This document shows, in pieces, positions 34,858 through 43,462 of a stretch of DNA of 64,000 nt; position 1 is the first letter of the stretch; every line of letters begins with the position of its first letter. The translations under genes and the position numbers were made by a program. This DNA is from Nitrobacteraceae bacterium AZCC 1564 (GTDB taxonomy: Bacteria > Pseudomonadota > Alphaproteobacteria > Rhizobiales > Xanthobacteraceae), in the NCBI GenBank assembly GCA_036924835.1, contig JBAGRR010000001.1, forward strand, positions 2,991,001 through 3,055,000, read 5' to 3'. The notes beneath the pieces are model-generated. The model was not told the DNA's origin. It searched no databases and saw only the letters and a list, made by a program, of their open reading frames with translations.

Positions 34858-36486
34858 ATGGCGCTTACGCAGAGATTAGAATTCCGCCAGTCGCAATCGC
34901 TGGTGATGACGCCGCAGTTGATGCAGGCGATCAAGCTCCTGCAGCTCTCAAATCTTGATCTGGTGGCTTTCGTTGAAGAGGAGCTTGAGCGAAATCCCTT
35001 GCTTGAGCGGGCTGACCACGACGGGGCTGCCGATCCCGGAGCGCCAGGTGGAACTGAGGCCGGGCAGGCGGAACTCTCCGGCGCGGATGACGGCGATTAT
35101 CCAGGGGGCGACGGCCCGGACGGGGCGTCAGACGGGTTTGAGTCCGCGTCCGAAGACTGGATGAGCGGCGAGCTTGGTACCCGCGCTGAAATCGAACATA
35201 CGCTCGACACCGGCATGGAGAACGTTTTCTCCGAAGAACCTGCCGAGACGGCTGCGCGGAACGCGCAGGATGCGGCGCCAACCGCCTACACAGAATGGGG
35301 AGGCGGTGCCTCCAACGATGATGAGTACAATCTCGAAGCATTCGCCGCAGCTGAGGTGACCCTCAGCGGCCATCTTGCAGAGCAGCTGGCTGTGGCTTTT
35401 CCCGATCCGTCGCGTCGCATGATCGGACAGTATCTCATCGACCTCGTCGATGATGCGGGGTACTTGTCGCCGGACCTCGGTGACGCGCACGACAAGCTTG
35501 GTACGTCACGCGAGTCCGTCGAAGAAGTGGTCGCGGTCCTTCAGACGTTTGATCCGCCCGGGATTTGTGCGCGTAGCTTAAGCGAATGTCTCGCGATTCA
35601 ATTGCGCGAGCGTGATCGGTACGATCCGGCCATGCAGGCGCTGGTGGAAAATCTCGATCTGCTGGCAAAGCGCGACATCGCATCGCTGCGGAAGATCTGT
35701 GGCGTCGATGACGAAGACATCGCCGATATGATCGGTGAAATTCGCCATCTCGATCCGAAGCCCGGCTTGAAATTCGGCTCCACCAAGGCGCAGGCGGTTG
35801 TGCCTGACGTCTATGTGCGTCCTGGGCCGGACGGTGGCTGGCATGTCGAGCTGAACAGCGACACCTTGCCGAAGGTTCTGGTCAATCAAGTCTACTATTC
35901 GGAATTGTCGAAAACCATTCGCAAGGACGGTGACAAATCGTATTTTACGGATTGTCTGCAAAATGCGACCTGGCTGGTTCGCGCGCTGGATCAACGGGCG
36001 CGGACGATCTTGAAAGTTGCCACAGAGATCGTACGTCAACAGGACGGTTTCTTCACACAGGGTGTCGCACATCTGCGGCCGCTCAATTTGAAAGTTGTTG
36101 CTGACGCGATCCAGATGCACGAATCGACCGTTTCGCGCGTGACTGCCAACAAATACATGGCGACGAACCGCGGCACATTCGAACTGAAATATTTTTTCAC
36201 GGCGTCTATCGCATCCGCCGATGGTGGTGATGCTCACTCGGCCGAAGCTGTGCGGCACCGCATCAAACAATTGATCGATGCGGAAAGTCCTTCGGCTATC
36301 TTGTCGGATGATACGATTGTGGAACGATTGCACAGTGACGGCATTGATATCGCCCGGCGAACCGTTGCGAAATATCGTGAAGCCATGCGCATTCCCTCCT
36401 CAGTTCAACGACGACGCGACAAGCAAGGGATGCTTGGCGCGGCGCTTCCTGCTGGAGACAGATCCCGCGACACCGCTACGGCTTGA
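34858..36486 (+). CDS. rpoN: RNA polymerase sigma-54 factor
   Basis: 542 residues. The glutamine/leucine-rich region I begins ALTQRLEFRQSQSLVMTPQL and is followed by an enlarged acidic region II (about 60-150). The core-binding domain, the helix-turn-helix and the RpoN box ARRTVAKYR near the C-terminus complete it. It directs transcription of nitrogen-regulated and other enhancer-dependent promoters. The ATG at 34858 is chosen from the conserved region I start; a TTG at 34840 adds only 6 residues. It lies in the conserved lptB-rpoN-hpf-ptsN order. Confidence 0.96.
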   Translation: MALTQRLEFRQSQSLVMTPQLMQAIKLLQLSNLDLVAFVEEELERNPLLERADHDGAADPGAPGGTEAGQAELSGADDGDYPGGDGPDGASDGFESASEDWMSGELGTRAEIEHTLDTGMENVFSEEPAETAARNAQDAAPTAYTEWGGGASNDDEYNLEAFAAAEVTLSGHLAEQLAVAFPDPSRRMIGQYLIDLVDDAGYLSPDLGDAHDKLGTSRESVEEVVAVLQTFDPPGICARSLSECLAIQLRERDRYDPAMQALVENLDLLAKRDIASLRKICGVDDEDIADMIGEIRHLDPKPGLKFGSTKAQAVVPDVYVRPGPDGGWHVELNSDTLPKVLVNQVYYSELSKTIRKDGDKSYFTDCLQNATWLVRALDQRARTILKVATEIVRQQDGFFTQGVAHLRPLNLKVVADAIQMHESTVSRVTANKYMATNRGTFELKYFFTASIASADGGDAHSAEAVRHRIKQLIDAESPSAILSDDTIVERLHSDGIDIARRTVAKYREAMRIPSSVQRRRDKQGMLGAALPAGDRSRDTATA

Positions 36487-36557
36487 CGGGAGCACCAATT
36501 AGCAGAACCCTTACATTCCGGTCGATTTGCGAGTCTGAAAAGCAAGTGAGGCATGAA

Positions 36558-37172
36558 ATGACACTTCGGGTTTCTGGAAAAAGCATCAGTGTCGGCGAAG
36601 CTCTGCGTGAGCGCATTAGCGAACGGACCGAGGAAGTCTTGCGAAAGTACTTTGATGGCAATTACTCTGGCCATATCACTCTCTGCAAAGACGGCTTCGG
36701 GTTTCGCACTGATTGCGCGCTGCATCTGGATTCCGGAATTACCCTCGAAGCCGACGCGATGGCGGCCGATGCCTATGCAAGCGCGGATCAAGCGCTGCTG
36801 CAGATCGAAAAGCGCCTGCGCCGCTACAAGAGCCGTCTAAAGGATCGCTCATTGCGTAAGGCGCATGCGGCGTCCGCCGCGATGTCCGAACTCAATGGTG
36901 CGGGCATTGATGCGTCGAGCTACGTGATCGAAGCCATGCCGGAAGGTGAGGAGGATGTCACCGAATTCAATCCTGTGATCATCGCTGAAGCCACGACCTC
37001 GCTGAAACGGTTTTCCGTGAGTGAGGCCGTGATGGAACTCGATATGACTGGTGCCGCAGTCATGGTGTTCCAGCATGGCAGCAGTGGCCGGATTAACGTG
37101 ATATATCGCCGAGCGGATGGAAATGTGGGCTGGGTCGATCCGCCGGCGACGAACGAGCCGGTGCGCCATTGA
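36558..37172 (+). CDS. hpf: Ribosome hibernation promoting factor, long form
   Basis: 204 residues. The N-terminal S30AE domain (about 1-105, starting TLRVSGKSISVGEALRER) binds the 30S decoding region. A linker and the C-terminal dimerisation domain (about 140-200, with VIIAEATTSLKRFSVSEAVMEL) follow, the layout of long HPF that joins two 70S ribosomes into 100S dimers. The ATG at 36558 has GTGAGG 7 nt upstream. The longer frame from 36483 overlaps rpoN and lacks support. Confidence 0.93.
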   Translation: MTLRVSGKSISVGEALRERISERTEEVLRKYFDGNYSGHITLCKDGFGFRTDCALHLDSGITLEADAMAADAYASADQALLQIEKRLRRYKSRLKDRSLRKAHAASAAMSELNGAGIDASSYVIEAMPEGEEDVTEFNPVIIAEATTSLKRFSVSEAVMELDMTGAAVMVFQHGSSGRINVIYRRADGNVGWVDPPATNEPVRH

Positions 37173-37310
37173 CGCCCCGCGACAGCCTAACTATGGTCCG
37201 CGGCCTTCAGGGAGCTGCGGACCTCATGGGTTCCAACAGCTCTTGACGCAGCCCGGTCTGAGATCGATCTTTTAACACTACCAACGGCTTAATCGCCTTC
37301 GGAACGCCCT

Positions 37311-37772
37311 ATGACGATTACCGATCTGGTCGCACCAGAGGCGATTCTCCCTGCGTTGAAGGTCAACAGCAAGAAGCAGGCCTTGCAGGAATTATCCGCG
37401 CGCGCTGCTGCTTTGACCGGGCAAAACGAAAGGGCGATTTTCGAAGTCCTGCTGCAGCGTGAAAAGCTCGGCACGACAGCTGTCGGTTATGGCGTTGCCA
37501 TTCCTCATGGCAAGTTGCCGAAGCTTGAGAAGCTGTCAGGGCTTTTCGCGCGGCTGGAACGGCCGATTGATTTCGAGGCGATGGATGGACAGCCGGTTGA
37601 TCTGATCTTCCTGCTGCTTGCACCAGAAGGTGCGGGCGCCGACCACCTCAAGGCGCTTGCGCGGATTGCGCGTCTGCTGCGTGACCAGGAAATCGCCAAG
37701 AAGCTGCGAGCATCACGTGACGCAGAGGCGCTTTATTCGGTGCTGGCGCTGCCGCCTGCGACTGCAGCCTGA
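37311..37772 (+). CDS. ptsN: PTS IIA-like nitrogen-regulatory protein
   Basis: A 153-residue EIIA-Ntr of the nitrogen phosphotransferase system. The phosphorylatable H66 is in GVAIPHGKL, and the C-terminal half (FLLLAPEGAGADHLKALARIARLLRD) is typical. It receives phosphate from NPr and links carbon/nitrogen status to regulators such as KdpD and sigma-54-related control. It is the last gene of the rpoN cluster, followed by a terminator. Confidence 0.95.
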   Translation: MTITDLVAPEAILPALKVNSKKQALQELSARAAALTGQNERAIFEVLLQREKLGTTAVGYGVAIPHGKLPKLEKLSGLFARLERPIDFEAMDGQPVDLIFLLLAPEGAGADHLKALARIARLLRDQEIAKKLRASRDAEALYSVLALPPATAA

Positions 37773-37798
37773 TCATCGATCGTAACCCAGACTGACAA

Positions 37799-37831
37799 AA
37801 TAAAAACGGCAGCGCTCATCGCACTGCCGCT
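37799..37831 (-). terminator. Terminator between convergent ptsN and DUF1150 genes
   Basis: On the minus strand GCGGCAGTGC pairs with GCGCTGCCGT around GATGA with one mismatch and is followed by TTTTATTTT. On the plus strand the stem is followed by a weak T-stretch. Confidence 0.72.
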
Positions 37832-37857
37832 TCGTTTCCTGAACCTGTCCTGCGTCT

Positions 37858-38121
37858 TCAGTGGACGCTGACGGTTTCCAGCTCGTTGCTCCATGCATTG
37901 GCGATGGCCGCCTCGCGGCTATCTGTCAGCATGATCGGCGTACCGTCGGCGGCATGAAGCGCGAACAGCTTCAATCCCGGTGCAAGATGCGGCGCCTGCG
38001 GGAAAAGGCCCGGCACGTCTTCTGAGCGAATCTGTTTGACGTAGGCGATATGTCCTTCGCCCAGCGTTGCCAGCGTCTCGGGAGAGACATCAGGCTCAAA
38101 GGTAACGTTAGCGTCGGTCAT
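37858..38121 (-). CDS. DUF1150 protein
   Basis: 87 residues, one DUF1150 domain (LGEGHIAYVKQIRSEDVPGLFP... then FALHAADGTPIMLTDSREAAIANAWSNEL). The gene commonly sits next to hsp20 genes in alphaproteobacteria, as here (51-nt gap, same strand). The function is unknown. It is probably heat-induced together with the upstream small heat-shock gene. Confidence 0.9.
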   Translation of the reverse strand: MTDANVTFEPDVSPETLATLGEGHIAYVKQIRSEDVPGLFPQAPHLAPGLKLFALHAADGTPIMLTDSREAAIANAWSNELETVSVH

Positions 38122-38171
38122 GGTCTCGACTCCTCACAGTTAACTAAGCGGTCGAGTCCGCTTCTGTTCCA

Positions 38172-38597
38172 TTATTCGTGTTCATTGATCGCTATTGTCT
38201 TAATCACCCGTGCAGGCTCGGGCCGGGCCAGATCGATCGACAACAGACCATTTTTCAGGTCTGCGCCTAGCACATACATCCCATCCGCCAGCACAAAAGT
38301 TCGCTGGAAATGCCTCGCAGCAATGCCGCGATGGATGTACTGCTTGGTTTTGTCGTCTTGCTGCCGTCCGCGGATGACGAGCTGGTTCTCCTCCGTGGTT
38401 ACATCGAGCTGGTCACGGGTAAACCCCGCAACCGCCAAAGTGATCCGCAGGCGCTCGGGCTGACCCTCGCCACGGCTGCACCGTTCGATGTTGTAAGGAG
38501 GATAACCGTCCGCACCTTTGACGACTCGATCGAGTGCACGCTCAATCTCGTCGAATCCCAAAAGAAACGGACTCGATAGCGAAGGAACACGAGACAT
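38172..38597 (-). CDS. Small heat-shock protein Hsp20 (IbpA-like)
   Basis: 141 residues, an alpha-crystallin-domain holdase that binds unfolding proteins without ATP. The domain (about 45-130) includes LRITLAVAGFTRDQLDVTTEENQLVIRG and GIAARHFQRTFVLADGMYV, and a short C-terminal tail lacks a clear I-x-I/V except VIKTIAI. Its ribosome-binding site AGGA (38606-38609) is held in a hairpin with the hallmarks of a ROSE RNA thermometer, so translation is probably released by heat. Confidence 0.93.
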   Translation of the reverse strand: MSRVPSLSSPFLLGFDEIERALDRVVKGADGYPPYNIERCSRGEGQPERLRITLAVAGFTRDQLDVTTEENQLVIRGRQQDDKTKQYIHRGIAARHFQRTFVLADGMYVLGADLKNGLLSIDLARPEPARVIKTIAINEHE

Positions 38598-38700
38598 TCA
38601 CAAAGTCCTCTCGAAGCGACTTTGACAGTTAAGGCCCTTTCGGCACCCTACCGGTGGCTTTGCGGCCCGCCGGTTGAAACCAATATGGAGATGGTTCCGA
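38598..38700 (-). promoter_or_regulatory. ROSE-type RNA thermometer in the hsp20 leader
   Basis: Directly before the start codon, 38624-38601 (minus) folds as CAAAG-UCGCU-loop-AGGA-CUUUG. UCGCU pairs with the Shine-Dalgarno AGGA leaving the G unpaired, which is the conserved U-Y-G-C-U/AGGA arrangement of ROSE elements known upstream of small heat-shock genes in Bradyrhizobium. Two further possible hairpins lie upstream (ACCGG...CCGGT and GGTGCCGAAAGGGCC). The 5' limit is approximate. Confidence 0.78.
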
Positions 38701-38760
38701 GTCTATTCAAGAAGCTCTCAAATTGGCCAATCAACCGGAAAGATCGAGGTTGCTGCAGGC

Positions 38761-39858
38761 TTAATCGCTAATCCGGCGCCCGCTGGCGCTGAACAGATGC
38801 AGTTTGGCGCGAGGCGCGGTCACCGCGAGGTGCCCGCCGATCGCCGGAACCGCCTCACCTGGGAGCCGTACGATAATCTCGCCTGGCGGCAATTCCCCCG
38901 GTTTAGCGCTCACACTCTGGGCTGCACCGTCGTGTGCTCGTTTACCGTAGACAAAGGTTTCCGGGCCGACACGCTCGATCGCATCAACGATGAGTTCCAG
39001 GCCAAGACCTCCCGATGTGGAATTGCCGGATACCGAGAGGTCCTCCGGCCGCACGCCAAGCACGGCGTCCTCGGGAGCGTCGAGTTGCAACTTCGCGAGT
39101 TGCGACCCCAGGCCGATGGCTTTCAACGGCAACAAATTCATGGGTGGCGCGCCAATGAAGGACGCCACGAATGTCGTGGCTGGCTTGTGGTAGATGTCCA
39201 ACGGTTTGCCGATCTGCTCGACCACGCCCCCGTTCATTACGACGAGGATGTCGGCGAGTGTCATGGCCTCTAGCTGGTCGTGGGTGACATAGATTGAGGT
39301 GGTGTTAAGGCGGCGCTGCAGTTTACGAATCTCGACGCGCATGGCGATGCGCAGCTTGGCGTCAAGGTTGGACAGCGGCTCATCGAACAGAAACACTTTC
39401 GGTTGCCGCACGATCGCGCGGCCCATGGCAACACGCTGGCGCTGTCCGCCCGAAAGCTGTCGCGGCTTGCGTTCAAGCATGGGCGTGATCTCGAGAATTT
39501 GCGCCGCCTCTCGCACGCGTTTGTCGATCTCAGGCTTGGGCATGCCGCGATTTCGCAGGCCATAGGCCATGTTGTTATACACGCTCATATGCGGATAGAG
39601 CGCGTAGTTCTGGAACACCATCGCGATGTCGCGCTCGGCTGGCTCAAGCTGGTTGACGACGCGGCCGCCAATATCGATCGTGCCTTGGGTAATGGTCTCC
39701 AGCCCCGCCACCATGCGCAACAGCGTTGACTTGCCGCATCCTGACGGGCCAACCAGCACGCAGAACTGTCCATCGCCGATTTCAAACCCGACGCCCTTGA
39801 TGGCTTCGACGCCGCCGGGATAAATTTTCCGCACATCGCGCAGAACGACGTTCGCCAT
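38761..39858 (-). CDS. ugpC: Glycerol-3-phosphate-type ABC transporter ATPase UgpC
   Basis: 365 residues of the MalK/UgpC class. Walker [10 protein letters not shown] (38-46), signature [14 protein letters not shown], Walker [13 protein letters not shown], the H-loop VTHDQLEAM, and a C-terminal OB-type regulatory domain (about 240-365). It energises import through UgpAE. The ATG at 39858 is used because [12 protein letters not shown] is the family N-terminus. It is last in the ugpB-A-E-C order, 10 nt after ugpE. Confidence 0.92.
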   Translation of the reverse strand: MANVVLRDVRKIYPGGVEAIKGVGFEIGDGQFCVLVGPSGCGKSTLLRMVAGLETITQGTIDIGGRVVNQLEPAERDIAMVFQNYALYPHMSVYNNMAYGLRNRGMPKPEIDKRVREAAQILEITPMLERKPRQLSGGQRQRVAMGRAIVRQPKVFLFDEPLSNLDAKLRIAMRVEIRKLQRRLNTTSIYVTHDQLEAMTLADILVVMNGGVVEQIGKPLDIYHKPATTFVASFIGAPPMNLLPLKAIGLGSQLAKLQLDAPEDAVLGVRPEDLSVSGNSTSGGLGLELIVDAIERVGPETFVYGKRAHDGAAQSVSAKPGELPPGEIIVRLPGEAVPAIGGHLAVTAPRAKLHLFSASGRRISD

Positions 39859-39868
39859 ACCCTGAATC

Positions 39869-40717
39869 CTATTTCTCGGTCTCGACAAGACCACGCACGA
39901 ACAGCTTCTGCATCAGAATCACGACCGCCACCGGCGGCAGCATCGCCAGCACCGCTGTTGCCATCACGACGGGCCATTCGGTGAGCGCGTCGGACGTCGT
40001 GATCATTTTGCGGATGCCGATGACGATGGTTTGCATGTCATCGCGCGTGGTGATCAGTAGCGGCCAGAGATATTGATTCCAGCCATAGATAAAAAGGATC
40101 ACGAACAGCGCCGCCATGTTGGTACGAGACAGCGGCAGCAGCGTATCCTTGAAGAAACGGAATGGACCTGCGCCATCGATGCGTGATGCTTCAAGCAGCT
40201 CGTCCGGCACGGTCATGAAGAATTGCCGGAACAGAAGCGTGGCGGTGGCCGATGCAATCAGCGGCAACGTCAGCCCGGCATAGCTGTCAAGCAGGCTGAG
40301 ATCGGCGGCGATCTTGTAAGTGGGATAGATTCGGACTTCCACCGGCAGCATCAGCGTGATGAAGATCAACCAGAAGATCGACATCCGGAACGGAAACCGA
40401 AAATAGACAATGGCGTAGGCGGACAGAATGGAAATTGCGATCTTTCCAAGTGCGATCGACAGCGCCATCACCAGGGAATTGAGCAGCATCACGCCGACCG
40501 GCTCGCGGGTTGATCCGCTGGTGCCGATGAAGATCGTTTTATAGTAGGTATCGAGAAAGCGGCCGCCCGGCAGCAACGACATCTGTCCGTTAGCGATCTG
40601 GGCTGCTTCCTGGGTCGATGCGACGATGGCGAGATAGACCGGAAACGCCACGATGGCGATGCCGGCCCACAGAATGAGATGCGCGATGTAACGCCGTATA
40701 CCCTTCCGCTCGACCAT
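39869..40717 (-). CDS. ugpE: ABC transporter permease UgpE
   Basis: A 282-residue inner-membrane permease with six membrane segments and the MalG-type coupling loop ([23 protein letters not shown]). It pairs with UgpA to form the channel. Its ATG overlaps the ugpA stop by one base, so translation is coupled. Assignment to the Ugp rather than another CUT1 sugar system rests on similarity of all four components and their order. Confidence 0.9.
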   Translation of the reverse strand: MVERKGIRRYIAHLILWAGIAIVAFPVYLAIVASTQEAAQIANGQMSLLPGGRFLDTYYKTIFIGTSGSTREPVGVMLLNSLVMALSIALGKIAISILSAYAIVYFRFPFRMSIFWLIFITLMLPVEVRIYPTYKIAADLSLLDSYAGLTLPLIASATATLLFRQFFMTVPDELLEASRIDGAGPFRFFKDTLLPLSRTNMAALFVILFIYGWNQYLWPLLITTRDDMQTIVIGIRKMITTSDALTEWPVVMATAVLAMLPPVAVVILMQKLFVRGLVETEK

Positions 40718-41598
40718 CAGTAAGTGACCTTGCGTTCGATGTAGCGGAACTGAATTGCCGTCAGAGCGATGACGATCACCATCAAGATGACGGATTGTGC
40801 CGCGGAGCTGCCGAGATTTCCGCCAAGCAGGCCATCGAGATAGACCTTGTAGACCATCGTTTCCGTCGCCTTCGCCGGGCCGCCGCCGGTCATGGCGTCG
40901 ATGATTCCGAACGTGTCGAAGAACGCATAAACCACGTTGACGACGATCAAAAAGAAGATCGTTGGCGTCAGCAGCGGAAACGTCACTGTCCAGAAGCGTC
41001 TTATCGGCTTTGCGCCGTCAATCGCTGCAGCCTCCAGCACGCTTTTGGGGATTGCTTGCAGGCCGGCGAGAAAGAACAGGAAGTTGTAGGAGATTTGTTT
41101 CCAGGTTGCCGCCAACACCACAAGAATCACGGCATGGTTGCCGTTGAGCAAGGGATTCCAGTCGATGCCCATCGCGCGCAGTCCGCGCGCAAGAACGCCC
41201 AGCGAGGGATGCAGCATGAACATCCAAAGCACACCCGCAATCGCCGGCGCAACCGCATAGGGCCATATCAGCAGCGTGCGATAGACGGTAACGCCGCGCA
41301 GCGGCTTGTCCGCCATCACTGCGAGCAGCAATGCAGACGACAGGGACGCACCGCCGATGGCTGCAGAGAAGGCGAAGGTCCTGACGATCGCGTTGAAATA
41401 TTCGGGCTGGTGAAGCAGTTCGACGTAGTTTTCAAACGCGACAAAAGTGGTCGAAAGACCAAAGGCGTCCTGCAGCAGGAACGATTGCCACACTGCTTGC
41501 GCCGCCGGCCAATAGAAGAAAACCAGCACGATCGCCACCTGCGGAATCAGCAGGAGGAACGGCAACAGTCGAGAATGAAAAACGGTCTGTTTCTGCAT
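40717..41598 (-). CDS. ugpA: ABC transporter permease UgpA
   Basis: A 293-residue permease with six membrane segments and the coupling motif [22 protein letters not shown]. The ATG at 41598 is chosen because [19 protein letters not shown] is the usual N-terminus. It overlaps the stop of a 45-codon VOC remnant as TGATG, suggesting that ugpA may be translated by reinitiation after that small frame. The previous gene, ugpB, is 193 bp upstream. Confidence 0.9.
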   Translation of the reverse strand: MQKQTVFHSRLLPFLLLIPQVAIVLVFFYWPAAQAVWQSFLLQDAFGLSTTFVAFENYVELLHQPEYFNAIVRTFAFSAAIGGASLSSALLLAVMADKPLRGVTVYRTLLIWPYAVAPAIAGVLWMFMLHPSLGVLARGLRAMGIDWNPLLNGNHAVILVVLAATWKQISYNFLFFLAGLQAIPKSVLEAAAIDGAKPIRRFWTVTFPLLTPTIFFLIVVNVVYAFFDTFGIIDAMTGGGPAKATETMVYKVYLDGLLGGNLGSSAAQSVILMVIVIALTAIQFRYIERKVTY

Positions 41599-41735
41599 CA
41601 CGCGTTCCCGGTGGACGGAGCGGACGTTTCCTGTCCAAACCACAGCCAGTAGCTGTCGGGATCGCGGAGTTCAAATTCCGTGCCTAGCTCGAGGTCGGAC
41701 ACACGCAGCATGGAAACGAGAGCCGTCAGCTTCAT
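41598..41735 (-). pseudogene. Remnant of a VOC (glyoxalase/bleomycin-resistance) family gene
   Basis: A 45-codon frame. The first ~16 residues (MKLTALVSMLRVSDLE) match the start of a VOC domain, and the next ~19 ([19 protein letters not shown]) match the end of one, so the middle (roughly 70-80 residues) is missing without loss of frame. It ends SAPSTGNA and TGA, overlapping the ugpA ATG. It cannot fold as a VOC domain but may still be translated. I infer decay by internal deletion. Confidence 0.65.
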
Positions 41736-41791
41736 GCAATCATCAAAGCAAGAGTGAAGGGCGAGACAAGCGTTGTCTCGCCCCTCTAGGA

Positions 41792-43108
41792 CTACTTCGC
41801 AACCGTGCGTTCAAACTGGCGCAGCATCTGGTTGCCACGAGTGACTGACGCGTCGAGAGCCTCCTTGGCGGTCTTCTTGCCAGCCAGGGCGCTCTCGATC
41901 TCCTCGGCCCAGATGTCGCGCAACTGCACCATGTTGCCAAGACGCAGGCCGCGAGAATTTTCCGTGGGCTCTTTGTTGGTCAATTCGCGCAGCGGCGTTT
42001 CCAGATACGGCTGCTCCTTGTAGAAGCCTTGTTCCTTTGCCTTTGCGTATGCGGCTTTCGTGATTGGCAGATAGCCCGACGCTTTGTGAATGGCGACTTG
42101 CCGGTCGGTATCCGAAAGGAAGGCGAGGAATTTTGCGACGCCCTTGTATTCACCGGGCTTCTTGCCGCCCATCACCCACAGCGAGGCGCCGCCGATGATT
42201 GAGTTTTGCGGTGCCCCCTTCGCATCCGGGTAGTAGGGCATCGGTGCGTTGGTCCAGTCGAACTTCGCATTTGCTTTCACCTGGCCAAAGAAGCCCGATG
42301 ACGTCAGGAAGATCGGACATTCGCCGGAGGTGAAACGACCTTCACCTGTGTTGGTGCGACCGGAATAATCGTAGGTCTTATCCTTCTGGAGTTCGACCAG
42401 CTTCTCGAGATGCTTCACCTGCAGCGGGCCATTGAACTCCAGCACAGTGTCGAAACCATCGAGGCCATTTGCTTTGCTGGCGAGAGGAACGTTATGCCAC
42501 GACGAGAGCTGTTCAAGGTTGGCCCAGGTGACCCAGGCGGTTGAAAATCCACACGTCGTGTAGCCGGCGGCCTTCAGCCTCTTGGCGTCATCGAACACTT
42601 CGGGCCAGGTTTTCGGAATCTCGGCGATGTTGGCTTTCTTCAGCGCATCCTTGTTGATCCACATCACCATCGAAGATGAGTTGAAGGGGAAGGACAGCAT
42701 CTCGCCCTTCGATGTCGAGTAATAGCCGGTGATCGCTGGCAGATAGGCTTTCGGGTCGAACTTCTCTCCGGACTCGGCCATCAACTTGTAGACCGGCTTC
42801 ACCGCGCCGGTGGCAGCCATCATGGTCGCAGTGCCGACTTCAAACACTTGCAGGATATGCGGCGCATTGCCGGCGCGGAACGCGGCAATGCCGGCATTCA
42901 TCGTGTCCGGATAGCTGCCTTTGTAGGACGGCACGACCTTGTAGTCACTTTGCGAAGCGTTGAACTCTTCGGCGAGCTTGACGATCACGTCGTTGTTGCC
43001 GCCTGTCATAGCGTGCCACCACTGAATCTCGGTCACCGCTTGCGCCGGTGTCGCAAGCGCCACGAGCGCCGAAGTCGCCAAGCCAAAGCCGATGTGGCGG
43101 ATTGTCAT
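41792..43108 (-). CDS. ugpB: Glycerol-3-phosphate-type ABC transporter substrate-binding protein UgpB
   Basis: 438 residues. The signal peptide (TIRHIGFGLATSALVALATPAQA, cleavage about 24) is followed by a mature part starting VTEIQWWHAMTGGNND, typical of UgpB. Conserved segments SFPFNSSSMVMWINKDA, GYTTCGFSTAWVTWANLEQLSSWHNVP and TGEGRFTSGECPIFLTSSG are seen. It captures sn-glycerol-3-phosphate or glycerophosphodiesters in the periplasm. The ATG at 43108 is preceded by GGGAGAAC. It is first in the ugpB-A-E-C transcript. No ugpQ phosphodiesterase gene is nearby. Confidence 0.93.
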   Translation of the reverse strand: MTIRHIGFGLATSALVALATPAQAVTEIQWWHAMTGGNNDVIVKLAEEFNASQSDYKVVPSYKGSYPDTMNAGIAAFRAGNAPHILQVFEVGTATMMAATGAVKPVYKLMAESGEKFDPKAYLPAITGYYSTSKGEMLSFPFNSSSMVMWINKDALKKANIAEIPKTWPEVFDDAKRLKAAGYTTCGFSTAWVTWANLEQLSSWHNVPLASKANGLDGFDTVLEFNGPLQVKHLEKLVELQKDKTYDYSGRTNTGEGRFTSGECPIFLTSSGFFGQVKANAKFDWTNAPMPYYPDAKGAPQNSIIGGASLWVMGGKKPGEYKGVAKFLAFLSDTDRQVAIHKASGYLPITKAAYAKAKEQGFYKEQPYLETPLRELTNKEPTENSRGLRLGNMVQLRDIWAEEIESALAGKKTAKEALDASVTRGNQMLRQFERTVAK

Positions 43109-43320
43109 CGATGTTCTCCCTGAAGCCGTCATCATCGTTCGCGCGGTAGCAGCGCCGGATGACGTGCAAGTGACGCGCGATGGTAGTCGGGGAACGTTGC
43201 CGGAGGGAAGCCCTAAATGGCTTGAACTTTGGACGTGGCCAAACCCGCGGGTGCTCAAACAAAGAGGGCGACGGTCGTGGACCCTCGCCCTCATGGTTCG
43301 TTTCTGCGTTGCGACAATGG

Positions 43321-43399
43321 CTAGTGGAGTGGATTAGACATTCGCTACCCACCCGGTCGCGAGTTCGTCAAGCGAATGCCAAATCCAAAACTCCACGAG
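43321..43399. repeat. CTAG-bounded hairpin H20 (GTGGAG class)
   Basis: Starts CTAGTGGAGTGGATTAGACA. The inner arms end TTCGCT and AGCGAATGCC, with two mismatches. The right end is CTCCACGAG. It is fused directly to H21 without the usual linker. Confidence 0.85.
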
Positions 43400-43462
43400 A
43401 TTCTAACATTCGCTGGAGATGCCTGCTGAAACGGGATGCGAATGTTAGAATCGGACCACTAG
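43399..43462. repeat. CTAG-bounded hairpin H21 (GTGGTCC class, left end deleted)
   Basis: The inner stem GATTCTAACATTCGC/GCGAATGTTAGAATC and the right end GGACCACTAG are intact. The left outer arm and linker are deleted. The terminal CTAG provides the TAG stop of the CoA transferase gene on the minus strand. Confidence 0.85.
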
